Assembly (NCBI RefSeq): GCF_027596085.1 | Contig: NC_072472.1 | Coordinates: 6,572,745-6,636,744, forward strand | Direction of reading: 5' to 3' | DNA: 64,000 nucleotides | Source: Anoplopoma fimbria | Lineage: Eukaryota > Chordata > Actinopteri > Perciformes > Anoplopomatidae | Part shown: positions 40,801 through 50,655 of the stretch, piece by piece | Position numbering within the stretch: the stretch's first letter is position 1 | Layout: each line of letters starts with the position of its first letter | Made by a program: the position numbers and the translations under genes | Notes under the pieces: generated by a model | Database searches by the model: none | Told to the model about the DNA's origin: nothing | What the model saw: only the letters and a program-made list of their open reading frames with translations

Positions 40801-43800
40801 ATATTGATGACAATTAATAGATACTGTTTTGACAAAGATTAATTCATTTCTTGATGATTTGAAACAAATAGTTTTAGCACTTACCTTTTCTAAATTATGG
40901 AATCTAAACACATGCTCTGTATAATCACTGTATGAATTTGTCTCTTTAGGGCGACCTGTCCAGCTTGGAACACAGCTTCTCTCCCATGAAGGACTACTTG
41001 TCGCTGTGTGACGATCCGCTTTTACCCTCCAGGAAGATCATAGGAGACAGAGGAGGTCCCGCCTCCATGAAGGAGAACATATGTCAGGTGAGCTTTCTCC
41101 ACCTCCTACACATCAAAAAGGCAAAGTGGGTTGTAACACATGAAACATGAGAGTGACCCTAAGTACATACTGTTTTACCATGTGGATCCCCAGCAATAAT
41201 ACCACACTTTACCCATCAGACCACACAGGAAATATAAAACCCGACTTTAACAACTTCTTTGAATCACTCTCATTAGAAGCAGGTAAAATAGGTTGTGTTT
41301 TTCTTGCCTCAGGTGTGTGAGAAGACGGGGGAGCTGCTGCTCTGTGAGGGCCAGTGCTGCGGAGCCTTCCACCTGCCCTGCATCTCTCTGGCCGAGGCCC
41401 CGAAAGGGAAGTTTGTCTGTCCGGAGTGCAAATCAGGTACAACCCTGATTACAGGTATTCTCTAAACTGACATTAAATTATGAATTAAATAAATAGATAC
41501 CGAAGTGTCAATTGGGCCAAAGGTCTGTGTTACTGATTGTGAAATAACAAAAAAAAAAGAATCACTTTTTCGAACAATATTCTTTATGTTTCGGTTCTCC
41601 AACTGTTTTTACTACTATATATTATATAAAATGTACTATATGTATATTTTATAGTGCTGTATTAGATTTTTATATTATACTGTACATGTTAAAGTAAAAA
41701 TAGCCCGGGGAAAACCAGCCAATCAGAGAGCGGCAGCAGCTCCCATCTGATTGTAAACTACAAGACATTAACGTAACCTGATGAACTTCTGAGGACTGAA
41801 ACCTCACAAATAAAAATGTAATAAAAGACAATTAGAAAAACGAAATCAGATTTCTTACATTGTATTCGTTTTTGACATTTAGTTTCACTGTTTTCCACCT
41901 TCTGAATTATAGGATTGAGAAATTACATTAAACATTTTTATTATTACTCCTGCCATGGGGTGACATATTTAAGAAAGATGTAGACAAAAATAGAGTAAAA
42001 AAAAAAAAATAATCCATTTATTCCAGGATTGAAGACCTTTTCTTGAAAACAATGAGCCTGTTCTTAGATCTCATTAACAATAGATAGTAACAATTAACTT
42101 GTCTTCTAACTTTTCTTATGTATTTATATGATTGTATCATTTTTCTGATTGTTAGCTATGGAATGTGTTTAGGTTTTTATTGTTTGTATTATAATTGAAG
42201 GTGATCATTTTTCCTTTTTTTCTCCACAGGCCACCACACCTGCTTTGTTTGTAAAAAGCGCAGTGAGGATGTGCGTCGCTGTATGATTCCTGTGTGTGGG
42301 AAGTTTTACCACGGCGAGTGTATCGCCAACTTCGCCCCGACCGCACCCGTTAACCGAGGCTTCCGCTGCTCCATCCACGTCTGTCTCACCTGCTTCATCG
42401 CCAACCCCAACAGCTCGTCCATCTCTAAAGGTGAACCAGAGGACGCTTTGATGATTTAATGTCGTTTTGTTCACCCTTCAGTGCTCTGACTGTTCCGTTT
42501 GTCGGTCCGTAGGTCGTCTGGTTCGGTGTGTGCGCTGCCCGGTAGCCTATCACGCCACGGACCTCTGCATGGCAGCAGGCTGCGTCGTCCTCTCAAACAA
42601 CAGCATCATCTGTCCAAACCACTTCACCGCCCGCCGCGGCGTCAAGAACCACGAACACGTCAACGTCAGCTGGTGCTTCGTCTGCACTGAAGGTACGGAT
42701 TTAGGAACATGTGACCTCAACTGATGAATCGAAACCCAATATTCTCCCTCTTTTAGCTCTGTTTTTGGTCTCCACCACCTCCTGAGTGAAATATCTATCT
42801 CTTTAGCTGCTAAATGTTTCTCTTTATTGACAACTTAGTCGCTAACTTTAATGTAGGTCTAGCTAACTTTCTCATGCACACCCTGAAACAATCAACAGTT
42901 TATACAGTTCCTCCTCCCGTCCTATAGGGGGCAGTCTGCTGTGCTGTGAGTCCTGTCCTGCTGCGTTCCACCGGGAGTGTCTGAATATGGAGATGCCTAA
43001 AGGCAGCTGGTACTGCAACGACTGTAAGGCTGGGAAGAAACCTCGCTTCAAGGACATCCTCTGGGTGAAGGTCGGCCGGTACAGGTCAGTTTAAAAAAAA
43101 AAAAAAGTTTAATAAGTAAGTTTAATTAAGATGTTATTCGGGGTGTTTTTGCCCTGAGGGTGAAAATACGTACTGTGAGTGAAATGTATGAAAACGATGA
43201 GATAAATTGGCATGAAATCTGCTTTAGACATTCATGTTCCCTTCAGGTTGAACTGTCATAACTCTGCTGACTTTTTATTTGGCGCCATCATCAGCTCAAC
43301 ATCTTTATGTGTCCAATAGTTTGGTTTGTTACCAAATATCTGCAGAACTGATGAAATTCTCATTTCTCCATAAAGGTGGTGGCCAGCGGAGGTCAGCCAT
43401 CCCAAAACGATCCCGGAGAACATCCAGCGGATGAAGCACGATGTCGGGGAGTTTCCCGTTCACTTCTTCGGCTCCAACGATTACCTGTGGACGTACCAGG
43501 CCAGGGTCTTCCCTTATATGGACGTGGACGCCAACAGCAAGGAGAAGATGGGGAAAGGCGTCGATGCCACCTACAAGAAAGGTATCCTGTGTGATCAGCA
43601 AAATAGCTTCTTATGTGGTTGGTTGTGTCTTCTGTGGACTTGAGTTGTCTGACTGTTGTTCTCCCTCCTCAGCTTTGGAGGAGGCGGCTGTTCGGTTTCG
43701 TGAGCTGCAGGCGGAGAAGGAGCTCCGGCAGCTTCAGGAGGACAGGAAGAACGACAGGAAGCCTCCTCCGTACAAACATATTAAGGTCAGGAACACTTGT

Positions 43801-46800
43801 GGTTTTTTGATTAAATTTGATCCTTAATTCTAGTGCTTAATTCTAGCGTTTTTTCCAGTGATTAACCATTGGAATAGGTGTTATTAGCCAGTTTCTAATC
43901 ACTGAAACAAATTCTTTCCTTTTAACTTAAACACTGTAAAGTCTCATATAAAAGCTGGTATTTAAATAACGGCTATATCAAGGTGTTTGAATTGCTGTAT
44001 CTCCACTGTAACTAACAAGTAACCCCTCTAGTTCTCTTATAAATAGGCCCTTAGCCTTTGGTAATAATCCCAGTTTAATACTGTAGGAAGTAAACTGGTG
44101 ACGTTTGGATCTTATGTTAGAACAAACACTGTTTAATCCATTCCTCACGCCTTAACTTAACTAAAAAAGGAAGCAGAGTGGTGATTATAACATGTTCTTT
44201 AAGAAATGTATATAATACAAAATGTACTGAGACAACAAGTAAACATGGAGGAAGTTTTAAGATAAGACGAGATAAACCTTGATCGATCATCAACGGGAAC
44301 ATTTGTTTGTTGTAGAGGCACAAAGACACAAATAAGGATACATTAATAGAGAAAGTAGAAGAAGAAAATACTTAGAGGTATTTAAGACTAACAGAGGATT
44401 AGAAAGGATTAAAGGACAGTGGTGTGATTACACTGAGTTTGCATAAAGTAGGGAAATTAGGAATAAAATGATGTCTCTCAAATTAGGCTGTTCCCCATTA
44501 AGGCTTTGTTCTTTGTGCCATCAAGGCAGAATATTTTTACTCTATGTTTATTTATTAATTGTGTATTATTATCATTATTATGATTGTGCTAAGCATTAGT
44601 ACAAGTCATGCTAAATACTACTGATCTCTAACAAACTTGAAAGATGACTTCATATATTCACTCTGATAGATTTAAAGATAATTGCTGTCAGAGAGTTCAT
44701 GTCTCCTTCCACCATTTGGACTCATTCAGGTGAATCGACCAATAGGGAAGGTGCAGATCTTCACGGCCGACCTGTCAGAGATCCCTCGGTGTAACTGCAA
44801 GGCGACAGATGAGAGTCCGTGTGGGATGGACTCTGAGTGCATCAACCGCATGCTGCTGTACGAATGTCACCCGCAGGTACAGAGACACCTCCCCACGCTC
44901 ACGACATGTTTTATAGATTTATAATTAATTATAGAAGTCCTCCACATAAAAAGAGTAAATATACTTTGTGTCGAGGTGCTGTGTTACTACAACGTAAAGC
45001 TTAATGTAGGAACTGCATGGAGAAGGCAAGAACCAGGATTGATCTATTTTCTCATTAGTTTTTGCGCAAAGTATGCGAAAATATATCTGTCTTGATAATA
45101 CTAAATCTATCATCTGATCTGCGTCAAATCCCTAACTTTCTTTTTTTTTTTTTTGTATTTATCTTGAAAACTCAACAGAAAAGGTTACGAGAAGCAGTAA
45201 TATACATTATCTTCATCCAAAACAATGTCAATTTTCCTTTTTTTCAAATTCACGCCTCTTCCTTGCTTGCCAAACATAGAAATTAGACCTATACATGCAT
45301 ACATATCCACATTCATGCAACCTTATGAATGTAACAAATCGTGTTACATTTCTATCCATAGTTTTCAAGAGACTTTTGACATGAATAAGTCAACGGAAAT
45401 ATTGAAGTGGGCGCATTAGAGTGGAATTTTAAGGTTCAAGTTGAAAATTGTTATCATACAGTTGCTTATTTACACACACAGACCAACATGATAATTCATG
45501 AGGAGTCTTTGTGTTTTTGTCCACCTAATGAATTTGAATCCAGTTTTAGCTCTGTTTTTGGTCTCCACCAACTCCTGAGGGAAACATCTTTCCCTTTAGC
45601 AGCTCCTCTCTGTTCACCAGATAGTCGTTGACTGTGTCCGTCTGCTGTTTGCTGCTCAGTAGGGAGTGTACAGTGGCTTTTTACAGATTTTCTCTGAAAA
45701 AGAAGCTATAAGAGCGGTGAGAGTGAACCAGAATAGTTTGGTCCAGACAGATAAGCAATGAGCTGAAACTCACTATGAAGCTCTGTCAAAACAAATCACT
45801 GAGCTAAAAGAAGCTGAAATGTTTGCAGGTTTGCCCGGCGGGCGAGCGCTGCCTCAACCAGGCGTTCAGCAAGCGTCAGTACAGCCAAGTGGAGACCTTC
45901 AGGACGCTGTCTCGAGGCTGGGGACTCCGCTGTGTCCACGACATCAAGAAGGTAACTACTTCTATCATTAATTCTACCGGCACTATTGTACCACCACAGA
46001 GTCGCCATCAGGAAATGTGGTTTCTGTTTAGAGTGATTGAATCAGGTTCAAATAATGTTGAATTTTTTTGCCTCAGGGTCAGTTCGTGAGCGAGTATGTC
46101 GGGGAGGTGATTGACGAGGAGGAGTGCAGGTCCAGGATCAGACACGCCCAGGAGAACGACATCTGTAACTTCTACATGCTGACTCTGGATAAGGTACAGC
46201 TCCACAGCCAGATTGTTTCAGATTAAGTATTAGTATTACTAATACTTAAAACTCATGTTGATGATACACTGTTTTGACAGTGAGGAAACAAGAAATACAT
46301 TTTCAGTCTTGTAAATTCAACTTACCATTCGTGTCCTTCAAAAACTGATGTAAAGAAGAGGCAACCTAAATTCAGTTTCTAGAGGATAAATGCTTCCTGT
46401 TTTCAGCTTGTAAAGTGGGTTCTAGACGTCTTTTGGACCCCATCAGAGAAATCCTACCTGAACCCGACGTGCATAAACGCATTTTTAAAAACCAGAGGAA
46501 TCAAACTTGACCCGAAAAGATCCAAGTATACTTGAACCCAATCCGAAATGTGGTCGACCCAAACAAGACTCGAGACAAGTGGCAGCAAAACAAAGCTCTT
46601 CCTGAGTAAACTGAATATAATTTGGACTTGTCTCAGGTCTTGATTTGAACTCATCGGCAGGTTGGAGAATGTTTCACAAAATGTGTTTATTCTTCTCTCT
46701 TTTCTTTCTTGCTTTTCCATTCGTCTCTCGGTTTTTAAATAAAGGCACAAAATTGCCCGAAAGTGACTTTAAAACTTACTTTAAAAAGTTAAAAAAACAT

Positions 46801-49800
46801 AGTAAATCAGAATCACCAATTTGCCAGCTGAGTGACGTCTGTTCTGAGAAAATACCTGCAACTTTCTTTGCGCTGCCTCATTTGAATGAAACTTTTCACC
46901 TGTGTGTTGCAAAGCAAATTTCAAGGTCTGCCAAATACCAAACCTTTGTAGCTCTGCTTACCCGTTCAAATGTTAAGATGAGTTGTAACAGCTGTTTGTT
47001 ATTTTGTGTGTTTTACAGGATCGAATCATCGACGCCGGGCCGAAGGGGAACGAGGCTCGCTTCATGAACCACTGCTGTCAGCCGAACTGTGAGACCCAGA
47101 AGTGGACGGTGAGCGGAGACACCCGGGTGGGACTGTTCGCGCTCGTCGACGTCGCCGCAGGTAAATAAAATATAACCGCTGTAATCAGAGTGCTGAACAT
47201 CACACACACATATACACAAGTTTAATGGAGAAAACAGGCAAATGAGGAATGTGGCTTATGTGGAGATATATTTTGTGTGTTTCTGTTCAGGCGTAGAGCT
47301 CACCTTCAACTACAACCTGGAGTGTTTGGGGAACGGGAAGACGGTCTGTAAATGTGGGGCACCAAACTGCAGCGGCTTCCTGGGCGTCAGACCAAAGGTG
47401 AGGGCAATGACACAGATTTAAATACTCATATATATTGTTTAACAACTGATGTCAGAGATGGAAGAAATATTCAGATCCTTTACTGAAGTAAAAGTACTAA
47501 TATCACACTGTTAAAATACTCCACTATAAATACAAAATCCTGCATTCAAAACAATACTTAAGTAAAAGTATGTAGCGTGCCAAAAGAAATGTACTTAAAG
47601 TACTTTAACATATTATTATAAATGATGATTCTGGATTAATGTTACTGCTGCATTAATGTTCATTGTACTGCTGTAGATGTTTGTGGATGTGCTAATCTTA
47701 ACTCCTTAACACATTGTTGGGTAGTTTAACCTACGGCAATGCATCGTATTCTATAAGATCATCACATGTTTGTAGCATCGCTGTGTTCTGAGAACAACAA
47801 ATCCTGTTTTCAGCTTTGTGAGGATGCATTTTCCAGGTGATCCAAGATTCTATTTAAATAGTTTATGCAGCTTAAGAAGAATGAGACGTTTCTCAGCACG
47901 TAAAGGAACATTTCATCTTTGAGACAAACATTCAACATCAGGAGATGTATATCTGGAGATATGTAGTTTTCACTGGACAGGAGGGGGACGAAAAACTGTA
48001 ATCTGAAAAATAACTAAAGCTGTCAGACAAATGTAGTGCAGTAAAAGTACCTCTGAGATGCTGTGGAGAGGAAGTATAAAGTAGCACAAAAATCCAGTAC
48101 AGTACTTGAGTAAATGCACTGGGTTACAATTTTTTAAGTGCCGAAATAGAGTCAATTGAAAGTTAAACATGAAGTCAGCTCAACAAAAGCCCCGTTTAAA
48201 GCTTCTCTCCTTTTCCAAACCAGAACAACCCGCCACCTGACGACAAAGGCCGTAAACTGAAGAGGAGGGGCCACGGCAAAAAAGAAGAAGAAGGTGGTGG
48301 TGACCAAAGAACGAGAGGACGAGTGCTTCAGCTGCGGAGACGGAGGACAGATGGTCTCCTGTAAGAGACCCGGCTGTCCCAAAGTCTACCACGCCGACTG
48401 CCTCAACCTCACCAAGAGGCCTGCAGGTCAGCAGATCTTTATTTAACACAATAATCCATGTTTTCTTTTGGTTTATTTTGCTCATGCTAACACTTCCTGC
48501 TGTATGTGTCAGGGGGATTTTCCATGGAAAATAACATTTCAGTATTTCATGATTCAGCCTCTTTCCCAGTAACACCCACTTAGATCTTACTTACTTAGAG
48601 CAGGCCGCCCAATGTTATAAACCGCAGCCCAACTATATAATGCGACCCATTTTAGCTGCATGAACACACAACAAAAACATTTCCATGATTTTCATGATCA
48701 ACACTGATCAGACTGCGGTTGTTAAAAGTGACCAATCAAAGGAGCAGAGGCATCAGCCATCGTCTCACTTCATTTCACCCCCACCTTCAAAGTCGCAAAA
48801 GTCAACATGACGAGCGAGCAGTTGTCAGCATGTAGGCGGTGTTGAGCTTCTGCTCATCACCCTAATCCCGAGCTTGCCTTGTTTTAATGTGAGTGGGTTT
48901 AGGGACTAATTAAACAGCGTATAACTTTGAAATATTCAAATCCCAAGCATAAAAACCAAGTTCCTTTTTGAGTCTCATTGACGTTCTTGTCTGTATATTC
49001 GTCGTAGGTCGTTGGGAATGTCCGTGGCACCAGTGTGACATATGTAACAAGGAGGCGGCGTCCTTCTGCGAGATGTGCCCGAGCTCCTACTGCAACCAGC
49101 ACCGCGAGGGCCTGCTCTTCATCTCCAAGCTGGACGGCAAGCTGTGCTGCAGCGAACACGACCCATGTGGGCCCGATCCCCTAGAACCAGGGGAGATCCG
49201 GGAGTACACGCCCGAACCCAGAGCCCTGCCCTCGGGGCTGGGCATGGCCGTCATCCCCTCTGCTGCTTCTGACACCACCACCAGTCAGACACCGACCGCC
49301 GGGAAGGTCCAGGAGATCAGCGCCGGCGCTGGAACGTCTGCCTCCAAATCACTTCCTGCGTTTTCCATCCCGGTTCCCATCACCATCCCCGTCACCCCTC
49401 CATCTTCCTCACCTCCCGCCTGCAGCTCGGACGCTCCCAGCAGCAGCTCGCCAGCGTACGACCTCCCGCACTACTCGCCCATCTCCTCGTATGAGGAGGA
49501 ACGGGATGTCTTAGAGGAGGAAGACGATGATGAGGAGGAGGAGGAGGAGGAGGAGGAGCTGCTGGAGGAAGTGGAGGAGGAGTCAGAGGAAGAGGGCGAG
49601 CTGGGGAGGCAGAAGTCAGTTTCTCCCGAAGAGGAAGGAGAGGCTGTGATGGAATATCTTGAGATCAAAGAGGACGAGGAGGAAGACGATGAAGAGGCAG
49701 ACGAGGAGGAGGACGGAGATGAAAACGAGGAGGAAGACGACGAGACTGACGAGGAGGAGGAGGGAGGAGGAGGAGGAGGAGGAGGAGGAGTGACCCGAAG

Positions 49801-49834
49801 TGGATTATTATTACAACCTCAGCCCTCCCAGTGA
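27882..49834 (+). CDS. nsd1: nsd1, histone H3K36 methyltransferase (23 coding exons)
   Basis: The product is a nuclear SET-domain enzyme; the NSD family mono- and dimethylates histone H3 lysine 36. Coding exons: 27882-28793, 32899-33040, 33777-33949, 34143-37158, 38538-38650, 38812-39067, 39631-39731, 40078-40120, 40446-40672, 40950-41087, 41313-41436, 42230-42430, 42513-42692, 42928-43084, 43376-43581, 43673-43785, 44730-44876, 45829-45951, 46077-46193, 47019-47160, 47291-47397, 48224-48426, 49008-49834. Phases agree at every junction. NSD1 rather than NSD2/NSD3 is indicated by the ~3-kb exon with the [12 protein letters not shown] motif, the [16 protein letters not shown] motif (a double Cys; paralogues have SC), and the rab24 neighbour. 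The frame needs one base fewer in the exon at 48224-48426; the protein is then 2,588 aa (human about 2,696). As read, a TAA at 48362-48364 truncates it after post-SET. Teleosts can have nsd1a and nsd1b; I cannot say which this is. Confidence 0.93.
30610..30790 (+). repeat. Fish dispersed repeat with 'gctaagctaa' core
   Basis: tttccagtctttaagctaag and the catatttcccaagatgt end are shared with copies at 31,250 and, in part, 56,070. Confidence 0.55.
30798..30842 (+). mobile_element. LINE reverse-transcriptase scrap
   Basis: Translates [15 protein letters not shown], the conserved RT box upstream of the active site in non-LTR elements. Only this much is recognisable. Confidence 0.6.
31250..31440 (+). 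repeat. Fish dispersed repeat with 'gctaagctaa'-family end
   Basis: Shares gataggagagtggtat, caagaaagcaaataagca and tttcccaaaatgtt with the family, ending attcctttaa. Confidence 0.55.
31730..31818. repeat. (TA)n microsatellite in nsd1 intron
   Basis: TA tract with a GTGTGTG interruption near 31,750. Confidence 0.95.
32899..33040 (+). CDS. nsd1: nsd1 exon: first half of PWWP1
   Basis: Encodes aa 305-351 plus one base. [19 protein letters not shown] is the start of the N-terminal PWWP domain (PWWP at about aa 332-335), a nucleosome/methyl-lysine reader. The start could instead be 32902, as CAG|CAG gives a NAGNAG-type choice in the same frame. The donor is GTGGGC. Confidence 0.9.
33777..33949 (+). 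CDS. nsd1: nsd1 exon: second half of PWWP1
   Basis: Encodes aa 352-409, including the YHVRTFGEP strand and the [15 protein letters not shown] segment, which is close to the human LPVLRRRGKQKE. The donor is ACT|GTAATG; phase is 1 in and 0 out. Confidence 0.9.
34143..37158 (+). CDS. nsd1: nsd1 giant central exon (aa 410-1414)
   Basis: A single 3,016-base exon, as in other vertebrate NSD1 genes. It starts [13 protein letters not shown], the helical end of the PWWP region, then becomes Ser/Lys/Thr-rich and largely disordered with imperfect internal repeats (about 34,810-35,850). A basic, probably helical stretch lies near 35,950-36,110 ([18 protein letters not shown]). The NSD1 signature [15 protein letters not shown] lies at about 36,550-36,593. 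The donor is AAAAG|GTAAGG. Confidence 0.93.
38538..38650 (+). CDS. nsd1: nsd1 exon: basic [20 protein letters not shown] segment
   Basis: Encodes aa 1415-1452. [18 protein letters not shown] corresponds to [18 protein letters not shown] in mammalian NSD1. Acceptor TTTTTCAG, donor AAG|GTAAAA. Confidence 0.9.
38812..39067 (+). CDS. nsd1: nsd1 exon: Pro/Ser/Thr-rich linker
   Basis: Encodes aa 1453-1537, low complexity (TPPPE-type repeats). It is supported by acceptor TTTTTCTCAG, donor ACG|GTGAGG, and phase 0 to 1, which fits both neighbours. Confidence 0.85.
39430..39915. repeat. 'agtact' repeat fragments around an nsd1 exon
   Basis: One fragment (39,430-39,565) lies before and another (39,770-39,915) after the exon at 39631-39731, inside the introns. 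Confidence 0.5.
39631..39731 (+). CDS. nsd1: nsd1 exon: [13 protein letters not shown] segment
   Basis: Encodes aa 1538-1571. [13 protein letters not shown] matches the KRQRKPTKKLLES segment of mammalian NSD1. Phase 1 to 0, donor AAG|GTAAAC. Confidence 0.88.
40078..40120 (+). CDS. nsd1: nsd1 43-base micro-exon
   Basis: Encodes aa 1572-1585 ([14 protein letters not shown]). The exon is called from CACAG|GTG and TCAG|GTCAGT flanks and because its phases (0 to 1) are required by the neighbouring exons. The peptide itself is weakly conserved. Confidence 0.7.
40446..40672 (+). CDS. nsd1: nsd1 exon: Pro-rich linker before the PHD fingers
   Basis: Encodes aa 1586-1661, a Pro/Ala/Thr-rich linker. 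Acceptor TTGCACCCAG, donor GAG|GTCAGC. Confidence 0.82.
40950..41087 (+). CDS. nsd1: nsd1 exon leading into PHD1
   Basis: Encodes aa 1662-1707 and ends [12 protein letters not shown], matching GGGAALKENVCQ in mammals. Acceptor TCTCTTTAG, donor CAG|GTGAGC. Confidence 0.9.
41313..41436 (+). CDS. nsd1: nsd1 exon: PHD1
   Basis: Encodes aa 1708-1748. [20 protein letters not shown] ... CPECK shows the Cys/His spacing of the first NSD1 PHD finger. Confidence 0.93.
42230..42430 (+). CDS. nsd1: nsd1 exon: PHD2
   Basis: Encodes aa 1749-1815: [17 protein letters not shown] ... CGKFYHGEC ... CSIHVCLTC, the second zinc-binding module. Confidence 0.94.
42513..42692 (+). CDS. nsd1: nsd1 exon: PHD2/PHD3 zinc-binding linker
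   Basis: Encodes aa 1816-1875: [19 protein letters not shown] ... [13 protein letters not shown], nearly identical to mammalian NSD1. The preceding intron is only 82 bases. Confidence 0.94.
42756..42865 (+). repeat. Intronic dispersed repeat 'agctctgtttttggtctcc'
   Basis: First 60 bases nearly match those at 45,548; truncated copy. Confidence 0.6.
42928..43084 (+). CDS. nsd1: nsd1 exon: PHD3 and start of PWWP2
   Basis: Encodes aa 1876-1927: [18 protein letters not shown] ... [10 protein letters not shown] completes PHD3, then [11 protein letters not shown] opens the second PWWP. Confidence 0.94.
43376..43581 (+). CDS. nsd1: nsd1 exon: PWWP2 core
   Basis: Encodes aa 1928-1996: [14 protein letters not shown] ... 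[18 protein letters not shown] ... RVFPYMD. The second PWWP domain helps the enzyme engage chromatin. Confidence 0.94.
43673..43785 (+). CDS. nsd1: nsd1 exon: charged helix between PWWP2 and AWS
   Basis: Encodes aa 1997-2034. [19 protein letters not shown] followed by PPPYKHIK is conserved with mammals. Predicted helix. Confidence 0.93.
44730..44876 (+). CDS. nsd1: nsd1 exon: AWS (associated-with-SET) domain
   Basis: Encodes aa 2035-2083: [20 protein letters not shown] ... LLYECHPQ, the zinc-cluster cysteines of AWS. Confidence 0.95.
45548..45795 (+). repeat. Intronic dispersed repeat 'agctctgtttttggtctcc', longer copy
   Basis: Shares agctctgtttttggtctcc and following sequence with 42,756, and ends just before the exon at 45829. 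Confidence 0.6.
45829..45951 (+). CDS. nsd1: nsd1 exon: end of AWS, start of SET
   Basis: Encodes aa 2084-2124. [21 protein letters not shown] is followed by RGWGLR, the SET-N motif that contributes to the S-adenosylmethionine site. Confidence 0.95.
46077..46193 (+). CDS. nsd1: nsd1 exon: SET domain, [12 protein letters not shown]
   Basis: Encodes aa 2125-2163: [20 protein letters not shown] ... NFYMLTLDK, as in the NSD SET domain. Confidence 0.95.
47019..47160 (+). CDS. nsd1: nsd1 exon: SET catalytic core ([13 protein letters not shown])
   Basis: Encodes aa 2164-2210: [20 protein letters not shown] and QPNCETQKW, the NH..C SAM-binding/pseudoknot motif. The double Cys is the NSD1 form. Mammalian NSD1 has Tyr where this protein has Glu (GNEARF for GNYARF). 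Confidence 0.95.
47291..47397 (+). CDS. nsd1: nsd1 exon: end of SET and post-SET
   Basis: Encodes aa 2211-2246: [15 protein letters not shown] completes the SET pseudoknot with the catalytic-site Tyr, and [13 protein letters not shown] is the post-SET zinc motif. Confidence 0.95.
47455..48127 (-). repeat. 'agtact' dispersed repeat, full-length copy in an nsd1 intron
   Basis: Starts tggaagaaatattcagatc and ends gtacttgagtaaatgcact. It fills most of the intron 47398-48223. Confidence 0.7.
48224..48426 (+). CDS. nsd1: nsd1 exon: PHD near the C-terminus, with an apparent +1 frameshift
   Basis: Splice sites are good (CCAAACCAG / GCAG|GTCAGC). Entering in phase 0 it reads [20 protein letters not shown], but the conserved [20 protein letters not shown] lies in the next frame, and the exit phase also belongs to that frame. 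One surplus base is needed; the A6 run at 48278-48283 is the best place, because dropping one A keeps both sides conserved. As read, translation stops at 48362-48364. No AG upstream or inside gives an open frame with a pyrimidine tract. Confidence 0.85.
49008..49834 (+). CDS. nsd1: nsd1 last exon: C5HCH domain and acidic tail
   Basis: It begins [21 protein letters not shown] ... [17 protein letters not shown], the zinc-rich C5HCH region. Then comes a Pro/Ser stretch and about 100 residues made mostly of Glu/Asp, a nine-Gly run, and a TGA at 49832-49834. The long Pro/Ser tail of mammalian NSD1 is replaced by this acidic tail. The GAG/GGA tract makes the final frame sensitive to one-base length errors. 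Confidence 0.9.
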
Positions 49835-50655
49835 AGATGAACCAATCACAAGTAGACCAGTCTGTCACTGTACGGAGGAAACTTTAGGACAAAACTAAAT
49901 CGACGCATAAATAAAGTGTTCATAAATCTAATAGATAAACAGCATAAATACTGTATAGAACCATATTTATACACAGACTTTTCCTTTTATTATTTATTTA
50001 GTTTTGTCCTAACTATCGGTTCCACGCTCGGTTCATGACTCGGTGACTTTGCACACACACACACTAGCGCTGACTGCACCTTCATGTGGGAGATCTGACA
50101 AAGACAATTATCTGGAACTTCTACATCGTGTACAACTTTGAGATTTTATGAACACATTTCACTCCAGTATACTTGTTTTTCGTCACCGATATCACCTGCC
50201 GGTTTTTGGTATTTGTTCTCAGTAGTATTTCAGCAAGTTGACCCTGCAAAAACGTGCAGTACGTAGTTGGAGACGGTCGTTGTATCTGCAGATCCGGTGT
50301 GTATGCTGTAGGTGTTTTTCGTGCTAGAAAAAGAGACTGCACTGTACTGTAGCTTCCTGTCAAGGGTAGGGTGAACTCTTTAGTCTTCAGACCCACAAAA
50401 ATGATCTTGACGTTTTTAAAAGAACCAGAAAAGAAACACGATTAAATCCGTCATCTGCTCCACTCCAAATGAGACAGAACCGGCTTCTACTGGACTGAAA
50501 TTTGTTCCTTGTGGTCAGTGGACTTTTTAATATTACAATTTTACTTGATACAGGAGTCATTGCTTCCATTTACTCTCCTCTGTCTCCAGTTCTCCGTGAT
50601 CATTTGATGGTGCTTCAACATAAGAGTATCTTCAATAAAGTGTGAAGGTGCCACA
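49835..50655 (+). other. nsd1: nsd1 3'UTR with poly(A) signals
   Basis: AATAAA occurs at 49910-49915 and at 50634-50639. The second is followed by a GT-rich stretch (tgtgaaggtg...), so cleavage near 50655 is the better guess. Confidence 0.55.

Noticed and set aside
48249..48291. Alternative acceptors to repair the frame in the exon at 48224
   Set aside because: A start at 48249 meets TGA within four codons. Later AGs at 48284-48290 have the right phase but no pyrimidine tract and drop the conserved start of the exon.
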